Origin: Archangiaceae bacterium | Lineage (GTDB): Bacteria; Myxococcota; Myxococcia; Myxococcales; Myxococcaceae | Reading direction: 5' to 3' | DNA length: 49,843 bases | Assembly (NCBI GenBank): GCA_016879935.1 | Contig: JAACJQ010000183.1 | Span: forward strand, 1 to 49,843 | Part shown: one piece after another, positions 1 through 8,119 of the stretch | Position numbering within the stretch: the first letter of the stretch is position 1 | How the letters are laid out: each line of letters opens with the position of its first letter | The notes under the pieces: model-generated | Seen by the model: the letters and a program-made list of their open reading frames with translations, nothing else | Told to the model about the DNA's origin: nothing | Databases searched by the model: none | Translations under genes and position numbers: made by a program

Positions 1-44
1 ATTCGGCGAAGCAGGTCGTCGAGGCGTTGCTGCATCTCGGTCAC
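1..44 (-). CDS. Possible start of an unknown gene, cut by the window edge
   Basis: Reading the minus strand from a GTG at 44 gives an open frame of 14 codons to the window edge, with an ATG three codons further in. The translation begins VTEMQQRLDDLLRR, an amphipathic helix-like start typical of real proteins. No clear Shine-Dalgarno sequence precedes it. The fragment is too short to identify. It would be transcribed away from the repeat array that begins at about 79. Confidence 0.35.
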   Translation of the reverse strand, partial: MTEMQQRLDDLLRR

Positions 45-78
45 GGGGCGGTGCGCGCGACCGCCGTGCCCCGCCAGC

Positions 79-479
79 ACAACTCGTCTCGGCGAACGCA
101 ACTCCGACTGCCGGCTCGGTGGTTGAACTCGTTCTCGGCGAGCGCAACTCCGACCACCGGCTCGGTGGTTGAACTCGTCTCGGCGAGCGCAACTCCGACC
201 ACCGGCTCGGTGGTTGAACTCGTCTCGGCGAACGCAACTCCGACTACCGGCTCGGTGGTTGAACTCGTTCTCGGCGAAAGCAACTCCGACCACCGGCTCC
301 GTGGTTGAACTCGCTCGGCGAACGCAACTCCGACCACCCGCTCCGTGGTTGAACTCGTCTCGGCGAGCGCAACTCCGACCACCGGCTCGGTGGTTGAACT
401 CGGTCTCGGCGAACGCAACTCCGACTACCGGCTCGGTGGTTGAACTCGTTCTCGGCGAACGCGACTCCGACCACCGAGT
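79..479. repeat. Tandem array of about nine 42-46 bp hairpin-forming units
   Basis: This gene-free stretch is filled by imperfect tandem copies. Full units begin with GGTTGAACTC at 121, 167, 212, 257, 303, 347, 392 and 438. A partial copy runs 79-120, and a decayed one begins at 480 just before the stop codon of the next gene. Unit lengths are 46, 45, 45, 46, 44, 45, 46 and 42, so the reading frame is not kept and the array is unlikely to encode protein. Each unit has two inverted repeats. CCACCG-GCT-CGGTGG is a near-perfect hairpin that extends to about 9 bp with one G:T pair. GTTG..CTCG / CGAG..CAAC flanks a six-base loop. Differences between units are mostly point changes and 1-nt indels, as expected from slippage or unequal crossing-over. 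There are no unique spacers, so it is not a CRISPR array. Confidence 0.9.
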
Positions 480-492
480 GGCTGAACCCGCG

Positions 493-1197
493 TCACTTCC
501 GGCGCAGCAAGAGCCCCACGCCCGGCGTCTTCACGGTGTCGAGTGTGGTGGGGTCGCGCGTCCACTTCGAGGCGAGCGCGATGACGGTCGCCTCGTGGGC
601 ATTGCGCTCCCAGCGCTCGTCGTCGTCGTGGGCGGGCGCGGGCGCGAACGAGATGTCGAGCGAGCGTTCATCGCCCGTCTCGACGCCGAGCTCATGGAGC
701 GTCTTCCCATCGGCACGGGCCCACGCACGCTTGATTCGCCCACTTTCGGCGATGCACCAGCTCGCAGCGCTCACCCCACGATGCGAACCAAAGCCAAACA
801 CCGGGTGCCCCAGCGTGTTGCTCAACCGCGCGAGGTGCTCGAGGTCGGCCTGCGTGTCGGCGGGCCAGTTGACGACGAAGACCCACCCGTCGACGGCCGG
901 CGTCACGAACGCGAGCCTGCTCCCACGACCGACGGACGCACGGTCGAGCCCACACGCCCAGTTGCAGGGCCCCAGGGGCGACGCGAGCTCGAGCTGCTGA
1001 AGGGCCTGCGCGACCTGCGAGGCGCCGTTCGCCTTCACCGCGACCCACCAGCACTTGTACCCAAACGAGCGCGGCGCATCGGGCGTGCTGTCGAGGCTCG
1101 CCGCGAGAAACGGCCGACGCCACACCCACCAACCGGCCAACAGCGGCAGGGCCGTGCACACGAGGGCGAACGTCAGCGCGAAGGCATCTCGGCTCAT
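493..1197 (-). CDS. Unknown protein with one N-terminal membrane segment
   Basis: 234 aa. I do not recognise the family. Residues about 5-25 (from FALTFALVCTALPLLAGWW) form a single hydrophobic helix followed by WRRP, consistent with an uncleaved membrane anchor. The rest is a soluble domain with several Trp and Cys residues. The frame has strong high-GC third-position usage and is much more protein-like than the antisense frames. The stop lies 13 bp from the end of the tandem repeat array, so the array sits in the 3' flank and could act on the transcript end. The next gene, at 1334, is divergent, leaving a 136-bp shared upstream region in which I see no clear promoter. Confidence 0.75.
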   Translation of the reverse strand: MSRDAFALTFALVCTALPLLAGWWVWRRPFLAASLDSTPDAPRSFGYKCWWVAVKANGASQVAQALQQLELASPLGPCNWACGLDRASVGRGSRLAFVTPAVDGWVFVVNWPADTQADLEHLARLSNTLGHPVFGFGSHRGVSAASWCIAESGRIKRAWARADGKTLHELGVETGDERSLDISFAPAPAHDDDERWERNAHEATVIALASKWTRDPTTLDTVKTPGVGLLLRRK

Positions 1198-1333
1198 GGG
1201 AACGACCGAGTCGTAGCCGATCTCGAAACCCGTGCACGATTCCGGCGTCAGTGAAAACCCGGTCCGGTTGACCGACGGCGGAGCGCTTGAGCGCGCGCCT
1301 GAATCAGGACACGCTCACCCCAGTCACTCCGCC

Positions 1334-1570
1334 ATGCGCTTCCTGCTGCTCGCTCTGATGCTCGCGTCGCCTGCCTTCGCCGCCAACCGCGAGTGCGCGA
1401 AGTCGTGCGACGAGCTCGTGAAGAACATGGCCGTGCAGTGCCGCCGCGCCGAGAAGAACGAAGCCAAGGGCTCGGGCCACGGAGACGGCGACCTCTGCCA
1501 GGCGAACATGAAGAAGGTGCGGTTGGCCTGCAACAAGAGCTGCCAGGCCGAGTCGGCGAAGAAGAAGTAG
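1334..1570 (+). CDS. Small secreted Cys-rich protein
   Basis: 78 aa. The start is the ATG at 1334, because only this gives a clean signal peptide (MRFLLLALMLASPAFA, cleavage predicted after AFA). The mature part is about 62 residues, rich in Lys and Glu. It has six cysteines: a CX3C pair near the start (CAKSC), two single Cys in the middle, and a second CX3C pair (CNKSC) near the end, followed by a Lys-rich tail. The spacing resembles twin-CX3C helical hairpin folds stapled by disulfides, but that is inference. A 5-bp gap separates it from the convergent mtgA. Function unknown. Confidence 0.75.
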   Translation: MRFLLLALMLASPAFAANRECAKSCDELVKNMAVQCRRAEKNEAKGSGHGDGDLCQANMKKVRLACNKSCQAESAKKK

Positions 1571-1574
1571 CGCG

Positions 1575-2300
1575 TCACTTCACGTCGTCGAGCCAGTGTG
1601 GGCCGAGCGCGCGCATCTGCTCCACCACCCAACCAGCCCGAGCCTTCACCACGTCACTCGGGTGCTTCACGCTGCGCTTCTTCGGCGCCGGCAGCACGGC
1701 CGCCAGCATCGCCGCCTCTTCGGCCGTCACCTGCTTCGCGCTCTTTCCGTAGAACGCATGACAGGCCGCCTCGACGCCGTAGATGCCGTCACCGAACTCG
1801 GCCACGTTGAGGTGCACCTCGAGAATGCGCGCCTTCGACCAGAAGACCTCGAGCAGCACCGTCAGCATCGCCTCGAGCCCCTTGCGCACGAACGACTGGC
1901 CCGGCCAGAGGAAGAGGTTCTTCGCCACCTGCTGCGTCAGCGTGCTCGCGCCGCGTGTGGAGCGGCCCTCGAACCGGTCCTCCACTGCGTCGGCGAGGGC
2001 CTCGACGTCGAACCCGAAGTGCTGGGGAAACTTCTGGTCCTCCGACGCGACCACCGCGAGCTGCAGCGTCGGTGAGATGCGCTCCAGTGGCACCCACTGC
2101 TGCTTGAGCGAGAACCGCTTGTCGTTCTCTCGCGCGGCCTCGAGGCGACGCTCGAGCATGAAGGCCGTCGTCGGCGGGTCGACGAAGCGGAACACCAGCA
2201 GGCAGAGCACGAGCGCACCGAAGCCGAGGGCCAGCACCCGAAGGGCCCAGCGCATCAGGCGGCGTACGAGCGGCGGACTTGGTGGTGACGGCTTCTTCAC
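1575..2300 (-). CDS. mtgA: Monofunctional peptidoglycan glycosyltransferase (MtgA)
   Basis: 241 aa from a GTG at 2300. It polymerises lipid II into glycan strands at the outer face of the inner membrane. There is one N-terminal membrane anchor (LMRWALRVLALGFGALVLCLL). The GT51 motifs are present: EDQKFPQHFGFD with the catalytic Glu, RGASTLTQQVAKNLFL, and the KARILEVHLNVAEFG block. No transpeptidase domain follows, which separates MtgA from class A PBPs. Length is normal for the family. The open frame runs further upstream, but the GTG start is preferred because GTG overlaps the TGA of the rhodanese gene (GTGA), implying translational coupling. Confidence 0.93.
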   Translation of the reverse strand: MKKPSPPSPPLVRRLMRWALRVLALGFGALVLCLLVFRFVDPPTTAFMLERRLEAARENDKRFSLKQQWVPLERISPTLQLAVVASEDQKFPQHFGFDVEALADAVEDRFEGRSTRGASTLTQQVAKNLFLWPGQSFVRKGLEAMLTVLLEVFWSKARILEVHLNVAEFGDGIYGVEAACHAFYGKSAKQVTAEEAAMLAAVLPAPKKRSVKHPSDVVKARAGWVVEQMRALGPHWLDDVK

Positions 2301-2665
2301 TTCTCCGTCTTCAGCCCCGCCTGGTTCCACGCGAGCATGCCGCCGACCAGATTGATGACGCGCGAGAAGCCCAGCCGGGTCAATGCCTGCGCGGCCTGCC
2401 CCGAGCGGCCACCGCTGCGGCAGATGACGACGTAGGTGCGGTTCTTGTCCCACGTCACGCTCTGGGCGGGCACGGTGGCGAGCGGAACGAGCGTGGCGCC
2501 GGGCACGTGGCCGAGCTCGCCGACGAACTCGTGGGGCTCGCGCACGTCGATGAGCGTCACGCCGTCAGGAGCGGGAACGGGCAGGGCGGTGACGTCGAGG
2601 TCGCGATGGCCGGCAGGGTTGGGGCGGGCGGTGGCGTCGAAGAGCGAAGTGGCGGTGGGCGACAT
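2297..2665 (-). CDS. Single-domain rhodanese
   Basis: 122 aa from the ATG at 2665. It is a sulfurtransferase-like protein with one rhodanese domain (about residues 20-118). The active-site loop is CRSGGRS with the persulfide-carrying Cys at residue 82, in the usual context of YVVIC. LIDVREPHEF and the closing NLVGGMLAWNQAG are typical of the GlpE/PspE-like group. No signal peptide is visible, so it is probably cytoplasmic. It is the first gene of a pair with mtgA and shares a 4-bp GTGA overlap with it. A 75-bp gap separates it from the divergent FHA gene. The physiological acceptor cannot be told from sequence. Confidence 0.9.
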   Translation of the reverse strand: MSPTATSLFDATARPNPAGHRDLDVTALPVPAPDGVTLIDVREPHEFVGELGHVPGATLVPLATVPAQSVTWDKNRTYVVICRSGGRSGQAAQALTRLGFSRVINLVGGMLAWNQAGLKTEK

Positions 2666-2701
2666 GCCTGTTCCATGCGGTGCCACGGCCGAAAACACAA
2701 G

Positions 2702-2730
2702 TTCGACAGTGGGCGGTGCGGCGGTAAGGT
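2702..2730 (+). promoter_or_regulatory. Candidate promoter, possibly leaderless, for the FHA gene
   Basis: TTCGAC (2702-2707) and TAAGGT (2725-2730) are 17 bp apart. The ATG at 2741 is only 10 bp past the second hexamer, so a transcript from here would have almost no leader. No Shine-Dalgarno sequence is seen. The -35 match to consensus is weak. Confidence 0.3.
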
Positions 2731-2740
2731 CGTCCCCGCA

Positions 2741-3541
2741 ATGTCCGACTCCAAGCCCGTGGCCCTTCCCGCGCATCTCTGGGAGGCCCTCGACCTCATG
2801 TCCAACGAGATGGGGGTCGGCCGCGACGCGCTCGTCGCGCAGGCCGTCTTCACGCTCGCCCGCCTCAACGGCTACGTCGTCCCCGGCCGCGGCCTGCAGC
2901 CTGGCGCTGCTGCCGCGTCGGCACCGGCGGCTGCACCGGCTGCCGCTCCTCCGGGCCTCAAGCCAGCGCCTGCCGCCAAGCCGCCGCCGCCCGCCCCGAA
3001 ACCCGCGCCCGCGCCGCCGAAGCGCCCGGCGCCCGCTCCTGAACCCGAGCCTGAGCCCGAGCCCGAGCCGGAACCGGCGCCCGAAGAAGACGAGGGCAAC
3101 CCGTTCGACGAGCCGGCGCCCGAGGAGGACTTCCAGGACGAGCCCGCGCCCGACGAGGAGCCGCAGGACGACCCGCCGCCTGAAGAAGACCTTCCGCCCG
3201 AAGAGGAGCCAGAGCCGGCTCCGCCGCCGCGCGCTGCGGCCGGTGGTGGCAAGCAGTCGCTCACCCTCGTGATGGCGAACCGCGACCCGTTCAAGATGGC
3301 GACCGACGTCGTCACCATCGGTCGCGGCAAGACCTGCGAGTTCGTCATCGAGTCGAACAGGGTCAGCCGCGAGCACGCCCGCATTCTTCGTGAAGCCGGC
3401 GGGTTCGTGCTCGAAGACCTCAACTCTTCGAACGGCACGTTCTTCGGGCCGAACAAGGAGAAGGTCACGCGCCGCCCGATTCGCGACGGCGACGAGTTCA
3501 CCTTCGGTACCGAGAAGGTGAAGTTCCAGATTCGCAAGTGA
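2741..3541 (+). CDS. FHA-domain protein with ribbon-helix-helix-like N-terminus
   Basis: 266 aa. Residues about 7-45 (around LPAHLWEALDLMSNEMG and the following helix) resemble a ribbon-helix-helix DNA-binding segment. This is followed by about 115 residues of Ala/Pro then Pro/Glu-rich linker, including a run of Pro-Glu dipeptides. Residues about 174-265 are a forkhead-associated domain that should bind phosphothreonine peptides. The core is intact: GRGKTCEF, SREHARIL, and D-x-NSSNGTF. It probably acts in Ser/Thr-kinase signalling, and the DNA-binding role is inference. It ends 3 bp from the convergent lipoprotein gene. Confidence 0.88.
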   Translation: MSDSKPVALPAHLWEALDLMSNEMGVGRDALVAQAVFTLARLNGYVVPGRGLQPGAAAASAPAAAPAAAPPGLKPAPAAKPPPPAPKPAPAPPKRPAPAPEPEPEPEPEPEPAPEEDEGNPFDEPAPEEDFQDEPAPDEEPQDDPPPEEDLPPEEEPEPAPPPRAAAGGGKQSLTLVMANRDPFKMATDVVTIGRGKTCEFVIESNRVSREHARILREAGGFVLEDLNSSNGTFFGPNKEKVTRRPIRDGDEFTFGTEKVKFQIRK

Positions 3542-3544
3542 CGG

Positions 3545-4453
3545 TCACTGCACCTCGAGCCCGCACCCTCCGATGACGGTGCTCGTGGTGTCGACCGACG
3601 GCATGCCCAGCTCGTAGCGGCGGTACCCGGCCTTCTCGAAGACCATGGTTCCCCGCTCCGTCGTCGGCGGGAAGTGTACGAAGCCCTCGGCGTCGGTCTG
3701 TCGTGGGCCCGCGAGCAGCCGATTGCCTGGCGCCACCACCGTGACTTCGACGCCGGCGATGGCCGTCGAGGTGGTGAGCTGGCGCACGACGAACGAGACG
3801 CCCTTGCGCAAGAAGCGCGTGTCGGCGCGAACGGTCTGCCCCGGAGCAGCGACGGGCACGGTGCGAGGGTTCGCCTCGTTGTAGAGCTCGGGCGGCACCT
3901 CATCGGCGAGCTGGTACGAGCCGCCGGGCGCGAGGTCGAACTCGAAGCGGCCGTCAGCCTGCGTGGTGAAGGTGCCGAGGTCTCGCGTGCTGCCAGTGCG
4001 CCGCAGATGCACGATGGCGCCCGCAATCGGAGCGTCGGGGTGCAGCACGCTGTTGAACAGAGCGCCCGGGTACTCGACGAGCACGCCCACCACCTTCGCG
4101 CCGACGCCCGCGTCCTCGACCGGTTGCCCCGCATCGACGACACCCGCGTCGTTCACGCCCGCGTCGGCCACGGTCACGCAGGTCACGCGCGCTTCGTCGA
4201 AGCGTTCTCCGGCTGCACAGGCGCGCGAGAGAAAGCAGTCGGGGTTGCACGAGCCCGCCGGCCCACCCGTGTTGCTCTCGAGGCCGAAGTCGCACTCTTC
4301 GAAGGGCAGCTCGAGAAAGCCGTTCCCGCACACGCTCGCGCCGGGCCCTGCATCAGCGGTGGGGTTGTCGCGAATCGAGAGGCGGGGATTGCCGCAGTCG
4401 CAGGCGGCGAGGGTGATCAGACACACGACGAGGGACGGCGCGGGCGAGCGCAT
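3545..4453 (-). CDS. Lipoprotein with Cys-rich repeat and carboxypeptidase-regulatory-like domains
   Basis: 302 aa. The signal peptide ends in the lipobox LAAC, giving a lipidated Cys at residue 18. A DUF4215-like Cys-rich motif follows (CGNGFLE, EECD, CNPDC), common in myxobacterial surface proteins. A low-complexity Asp-Ala-Gly linker (VADAGVNDAGVVDAG) leads to two beta-sandwich segments resembling the carboxypeptidase regulatory fold: one with ADGRFEFDLAPG, the other with DAEGFVHFPP. No catalytic motif is visible. It is probably a surface-exposed binding or structural lipoprotein. It is separated by 94 bp from the M50 protease gene. Confidence 0.85.
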   Translation of the reverse strand: MRSPAPSLVVCLITLAACDCGNPRLSIRDNPTADAGPGASVCGNGFLELPFEECDFGLESNTGGPAGSCNPDCFLSRACAAGERFDEARVTCVTVADAGVNDAGVVDAGQPVEDAGVGAKVVGVLVEYPGALFNSVLHPDAPIAGAIVHLRRTGSTRDLGTFTTQADGRFEFDLAPGGSYQLADEVPPELYNEANPRTVPVAAPGQTVRADTRFLRKGVSFVVRQLTTSTAIAGVEVTVVAPGNRLLAGPRQTDAEGFVHFPPTTERGTMVFEKAGYRRYELGMPSVDTTSTVIGGCGLEVQ

Positions 4454-4547
4454 GCGTTGGCACTCCTGGGTGGAGGTGTGCCCAACGGATGCAACGTGCG
4501 ACGAAAACGTGCACCGACGCGGTGGATTTCGGCCCTGACGTCTTCGT

Positions 4548-5684
4548 TCAGCGCACTTCGCGGCCGAGGCTGTCGCGAGGAGCGGTGGCGCGCAGCCGCT
4601 CGGCGACCTCCATCGCCTGCGCGAGCTCGAGCTCGGTGATGAGCCCGAGGAACATGCCCGAGCGCATCACGGCCGCCGCGCGCACGACGCCACGCTGCAT
4701 CTTCGAGCGCGCGTCATCGAGCGTCTCGAACGGGTCGACGGTCGGCACCTCGCGAATGAGCACCGACGAGACGAACCCCCACGAGCCCTTCGCGCGCGCG
4801 GCCTCGAGCAGATCTTCCCGGCGCACGACGCCGACGAGCCGGCCTGCCTGCTCCACCGCGAACACGGGGAGCGGCGACATCATCAGCACCTGCACTGCCT
4901 CTCCGAGCGTCGTGCCCGGCTCGAAGCGCGGCGCGTAGGGCGTCACCACGTCGGTGGCGCGAATGAGCGCGAGCACGCGGTTCACCTTCGCCTCACGCAC
5001 CTCGGCGCCTGAACCGAAGAACACCACCAGCGCGATGAAGGGCAGCATCGGGCTGAGGTTGGGCACGAAGAGCCAGAGGGCGACGAAGCCGACGGCCACG
5101 ACGCGCGCCACCACCGCCGCGATGCGCGTCGCCCGCTCGGGCGCGAACACGTACGAGAGGAACGCGCGCAGCACACGCCCACCATCCATCGGGAGCGCCG
5201 GCAGCATGTTGAACACCGCGAGCCAGGCGTTCGCCGACACGAGCATGATCCAGATGAGCTCGGCGCGAGGCGGTTCACGCATGATCGTCTGAGAAGCGGC
5301 AACCAGCGCGTCCCACCCTTCGACCGCGATGCCGATGCCCGCGAAGAGCGCTGCCAGCACCACGTTCACGGCGGGGCCGGCGATGGCGATGAGCAGCTCC
5401 TGCGTGGGCGTCTTCGGCCGGTCTTTGAGAATGGCCACGCCACCGATGGGCGTGAGGGTGATGTCGGTGACGGGAATGCCGAAGGCGAGCGCGACGAGCG
5501 AGTGCCCAAGCTCGTGCAACGCGATGCAGGCGAAGACGGCCAGCATCATCACCGCGCCGAAGAGCGCGCCCTTCGCCCCGAAGACGAGCCACGGCCACGC
5601 ACCCATCACCAGCACGAGCACGAAGCTGATGTGCAGGTTGATGTTGATGCCGGCGAAGGTGGCGACGCGCCAGGAGCGATTCAT
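4548..5684 (-). CDS. Site-2-type M50 metalloprotease with two CBS domains
   Basis: 378 aa. It is an intramembrane zinc protease that cuts substrates inside the bilayer. The zinc motif is HELGH (His57, Glu58, His61), inside a membrane helix. The third ligand is Asp167 in NMLPALPMDGGR. Several hydrophobic helices surround both motifs. Residues about 235-355 carry a tandem CBS pair (around TDVVTPYAPRFEPG and REVPTVDPFETLDDA), typical of the SpoIVFB-like/CBS group where nucleotide binding tunes activity. No PDZ domain is present, so it is not an RseP. It lies between a lipoprotein gene and sppA, and its substrate is unknown. Confidence 0.93.
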   Translation of the reverse strand: MNRSWRVATFAGININLHISFVLVLVMGAWPWLVFGAKGALFGAVMMLAVFACIALHELGHSLVALAFGIPVTDITLTPIGGVAILKDRPKTPTQELLIAIAGPAVNVVLAALFAGIGIAVEGWDALVAASQTIMREPPRAELIWIMLVSANAWLAVFNMLPALPMDGGRVLRAFLSYVFAPERATRIAAVVARVVAVGFVALWLFVPNLSPMLPFIALVVFFGSGAEVREAKVNRVLALIRATDVVTPYAPRFEPGTTLGEAVQVLMMSPLPVFAVEQAGRLVGVVRREDLLEAARAKGSWGFVSSVLIREVPTVDPFETLDDARSKMQRGVVRAAAVMRSGMFLGLITELELAQAMEVAERLRATAPRDSLGREVR

Positions 5685-5780
5685 GCCTCACCTCTAACCA
5701 CCGGCACGCGCCGCACCCGTGACGGCTGGCTGAAAGGGCAGCTCACCGCACAGAGTCTCGCACGAGTGCGAGGCGCCAGC

Positions 5781-7679
5781 TCAGCGGGGGTCGACGACCT
5801 CTTCCATCATCGGGAAGACGCGCTCACCGGCGAGCACCTGGCTCGAGAAGACGCCGAGGAACGGCACCTTCTTGAGCAGGCTGCCTGCGGGAGACGCGGC
5901 CAGCGCCTTCTGCACGAGCAGCTGAGACGCGCGCTCCATCGGGTCGCTCTCGTCGTCGTCGTCTCGCGAGAGCAGCGTCTGCACGAACGTCTTCTTCGGC
6001 GTGAAGAGCTCGAGCTTCACCGGCTCGTCGGCGGGCAGGCTGGCTTTCTCTTTCGCGAGCGCGATGGCGGTCTCGACGCCACCGAGGCGGTCGACGAGGC
6101 CCTTCTCGAGCGCTTCATCACCCAGCCACGTGCGGCCCTGCGCGACGGGCTCGAGCTCGTCGTACGTCTTGTGGCGGCCCTTCGCGGCGAGCTCGACGAA
6201 GCGTTTGTACGAGCCGAACAGATCGGCCTCGAAGGCCTTCGCTTCGTCATCGGTCATCTTGCGCGCGCCGATGATGGCGTCGGCGTGGGTGCCGGCCTTG
6301 AACGTCTCGTTGTTGAGGTCGAGCTTCTCGTAGAGCGGCCCGAGGTTCGGCACGACGGCGAAGATGCCGATGCTGCCGGTGTACGTGCTGGGCTGCGCGA
6401 CGATGGCCGTCGCGTCCATCGAGACCCAGTAGCCACCCGACGCCGCGACGTCTGACATCGAGACGATGACGGGCTTCTTCGCGCGCGCCTTCTCGACCTC
6501 GCGCCGCACGTAGTCGCAGCCGAGGCCCGCGCCACCGGGCGAGTCGACGCGGAAGATGATGGCTTTGACGTCGTCGTCTTCGACGGCCTTGCGCAGCGAC
6601 TGAATGATGGCGTCGGCGCCCTGCGCGTCACCGCCTGAGAACGGGTCGACGCCGCCCTTGCCCGCGACGATGAGGCCCACCGAGTAGATGAGCGCGAAGG
6701 TGTTCTTGCCCTCCTTGAGGCCGGCCTGCTTGCCCGAGACGCGGCGGTACTTCGCGGCCGAGACGAACTTCACCTTCTCGTCTGCCTTGAGCCCCGTCTT
6801 CGTGCGCAGCTCGTCTTCGACCTCGTCCCAGTACGCGACGCGATCGATGAGCTTCTTTTCCAGCGCCCAGTCGGCCTTCTCGCCGGCCTCTTCGATGAGC
6901 GCGCGCACCTGGGTGGCGTCGAGCTTGCGGTGCTTCGCCACCGCATCGACGAAGTGGGTGAAGCCGCGCTCGAGGTTGCCGCCGATCATCTCCTTCACGG
7001 GCTCGGTGAACGCCTTGCGGCCGAACTGCTCACCCGAGCCCGACTTGTACTTGCCGAAGCGGAAGTACTGCACCTCGATGCCGAGCTTCTCGAGCAGACC
7101 GGGGTAGTGCGCGAGGTCGGTGGCGAAGCCGTTGAACTCGAAGCGGGAGTCCTTCGGCATGACGATCTCGTCGGCCGCGATGGCGAGCGAGTACTCGCGC
7201 TCGGTCATGTACTCGCTCCAGGCGATGACGAACTTGCCGCTCTGCTTGAAGGCGGTGATGGCGTCACGCAGCTCTTCGATCTTCGCGGGGCCGACCTGCA
7301 GCGGCGACAGCTCGAGGAGCACGCCCTTGATGCGTTTGTCCGCTGCGGCCTTCTTCAGGTTGAAGACGTGCTGCTGCACGGTGACGGGCTTGGGGCCGAA
7401 GAGCTCGTCGAGGCCTTCGCTCTGCACGTACTCGGGAATGGGTCCACCGAGCTTGAGCTTGAGCACCGCGCCGTCGTCGACCGAGGAGCCCCCGCCGCCA
7501 CCCGCTGCAGCGATGGCGGTCGCGACGATGGTGAGCAGCACGAAGCCGCCGCAGCCGATGAAGAGCCACGGGGGTGAGCGTTTCTTCGGAGCTGGTGGCG
7601 TGACGACGGGCCGGGGCGCCGGCTGGGGAAAAGAGGGCGCGGGCAACGGGCTGCCTTCGGGCGACGTCGGTTCGCTCAT
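5781..7679 (-). CDS. sppA: Signal peptide peptidase SppA (67K type)
   Basis: 632 aa. It is a membrane-bound serine protease that degrades cleaved signal peptides. A Pro-rich cytoplasmic stretch (1-33) leads to one membrane helix (WLFIGCGGFVLLTIVATAI), with the rest on the outer face of the inner membrane. Two tandem S49 domains are present. The catalytic Ser414 lies in SDVAASGGYWVS of the C-terminal domain, and the general-base Lys212 in GKYKSGSGEQF of the N-terminal domain, so both halves of the dyad are intact. Length matches the two-domain E. coli-type enzyme. The 96-bp gap upstream of the M50 gene suggests separate transcription or a loose operon. Confidence 0.95.
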   Translation of the reverse strand: MSEPTSPEGSPLPAPSFPQPAPRPVVTPPAPKKRSPPWLFIGCGGFVLLTIVATAIAAAGGGGGSSVDDGAVLKLKLGGPIPEYVQSEGLDELFGPKPVTVQQHVFNLKKAAADKRIKGVLLELSPLQVGPAKIEELRDAITAFKQSGKFVIAWSEYMTEREYSLAIAADEIVMPKDSRFEFNGFATDLAHYPGLLEKLGIEVQYFRFGKYKSGSGEQFGRKAFTEPVKEMIGGNLERGFTHFVDAVAKHRKLDATQVRALIEEAGEKADWALEKKLIDRVAYWDEVEDELRTKTGLKADEKVKFVSAAKYRRVSGKQAGLKEGKNTFALIYSVGLIVAGKGGVDPFSGGDAQGADAIIQSLRKAVEDDDVKAIIFRVDSPGGAGLGCDYVRREVEKARAKKPVIVSMSDVAASGGYWVSMDATAIVAQPSTYTGSIGIFAVVPNLGPLYEKLDLNNETFKAGTHADAIIGARKMTDDEAKAFEADLFGSYKRFVELAAKGRHKTYDELEPVAQGRTWLGDEALEKGLVDRLGGVETAIALAKEKASLPADEPVKLELFTPKKTFVQTLLSRDDDDESDPMERASQLLVQKALAASPAGSLLKKVPFLGVFSSQVLAGERVFPMMEEVVDPR

Positions 7680-7731
7680 GGAGCCGACGACGTAGTGCCC
7701 GCGCTGGCCCGGGGCAACGACGATGCTCCCG

Positions 7732-7962
7732 TCAGATCGACGAGGAGCGGCGCAGACGTTCGCGGGTCGCGACGACGCGAGCGAGCGCTTCGGTCACGCC
7801 CTTGTCGCCGGGCACGAAGCAGAGCGCGAGGCGCAGGTTCGTCTCGGCTGATTGGAGCAGCCCGAGCGCCTCGTCCGACGAGGCGGCGTTCGAGAGGAGC
7901 GTCAGGCGCTCCTGGGCGTTCGAGGGCATGTAGCGGGTGTGCGTTGCGAGACGAGTCGACAT
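7732..7962 (-). CDS. Small unknown helical protein
   Basis: 76 aa if started at the ATG at 7962. An upstream ATG at 8004 would add 14 residues. I prefer 7962 because GGAG (plus-strand 7969-7972) lies 6 nt before it. The protein looks all-helical: a polar N-terminus, then helices around QERLTLLSNAASSDEALGLL and SAETNLRLAL that resemble one TPR-like hairpin, and an Arg-rich C-terminus. No secretion signal or catalytic motif. It lies 52 bp upstream of sppA on the same strand and may share its transcript. Function unknown. Confidence 0.6.
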   Translation of the reverse strand: MSTRLATHTRYMPSNAQERLTLLSNAASSDEALGLLQSAETNLRLALCFVPGDKGVTEALARVVATRERLRRSSSI

Positions 7963-8105
7963 GGGGTGCTCCGCGGCGAGAGGAGTGCGGAGTGTGAGCT
8001 CCATGACGAAATCGCCCTGCGTCGTCGTGGCTCCGAAATCACTGTCTCACGGCTGGTGTCGCCGCGCGAACTGGCACACGCTCTCCCTGCCCGTTCGAAG
8101 CACCC

Positions 8106-8113
8106 GAGGGGGA
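8106..8113 (+). promoter_or_regulatory. Strong Shine-Dalgarno site
   Basis: GAGGGGGA ends 6 nt before the ATG at 8120. It decides the start of the DUF523 gene, whose open frame extends further upstream. Strong sites like this are uncommon in this window. Confidence 0.7.
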
Positions 8114-8119
8114 CCAGTC

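Noticed and set aside
27-474. Repetitive protein-coding frames through the tandem array
   Set aside because: Unit lengths of 42-46 bp do not keep frame, and open frames exist in several phases on both strands because the repeat lacks stops.
79-479. CRISPR array
   Set aside because: The copies are head-to-tail with no unique spacers and vary by point changes and 1-nt indels throughout.
8070-8090. Sigma-54 promoter (CTGGCACACGC)
   Set aside because: The -24 TGGCAC is present but the -12 GC element is missing at the required distance.
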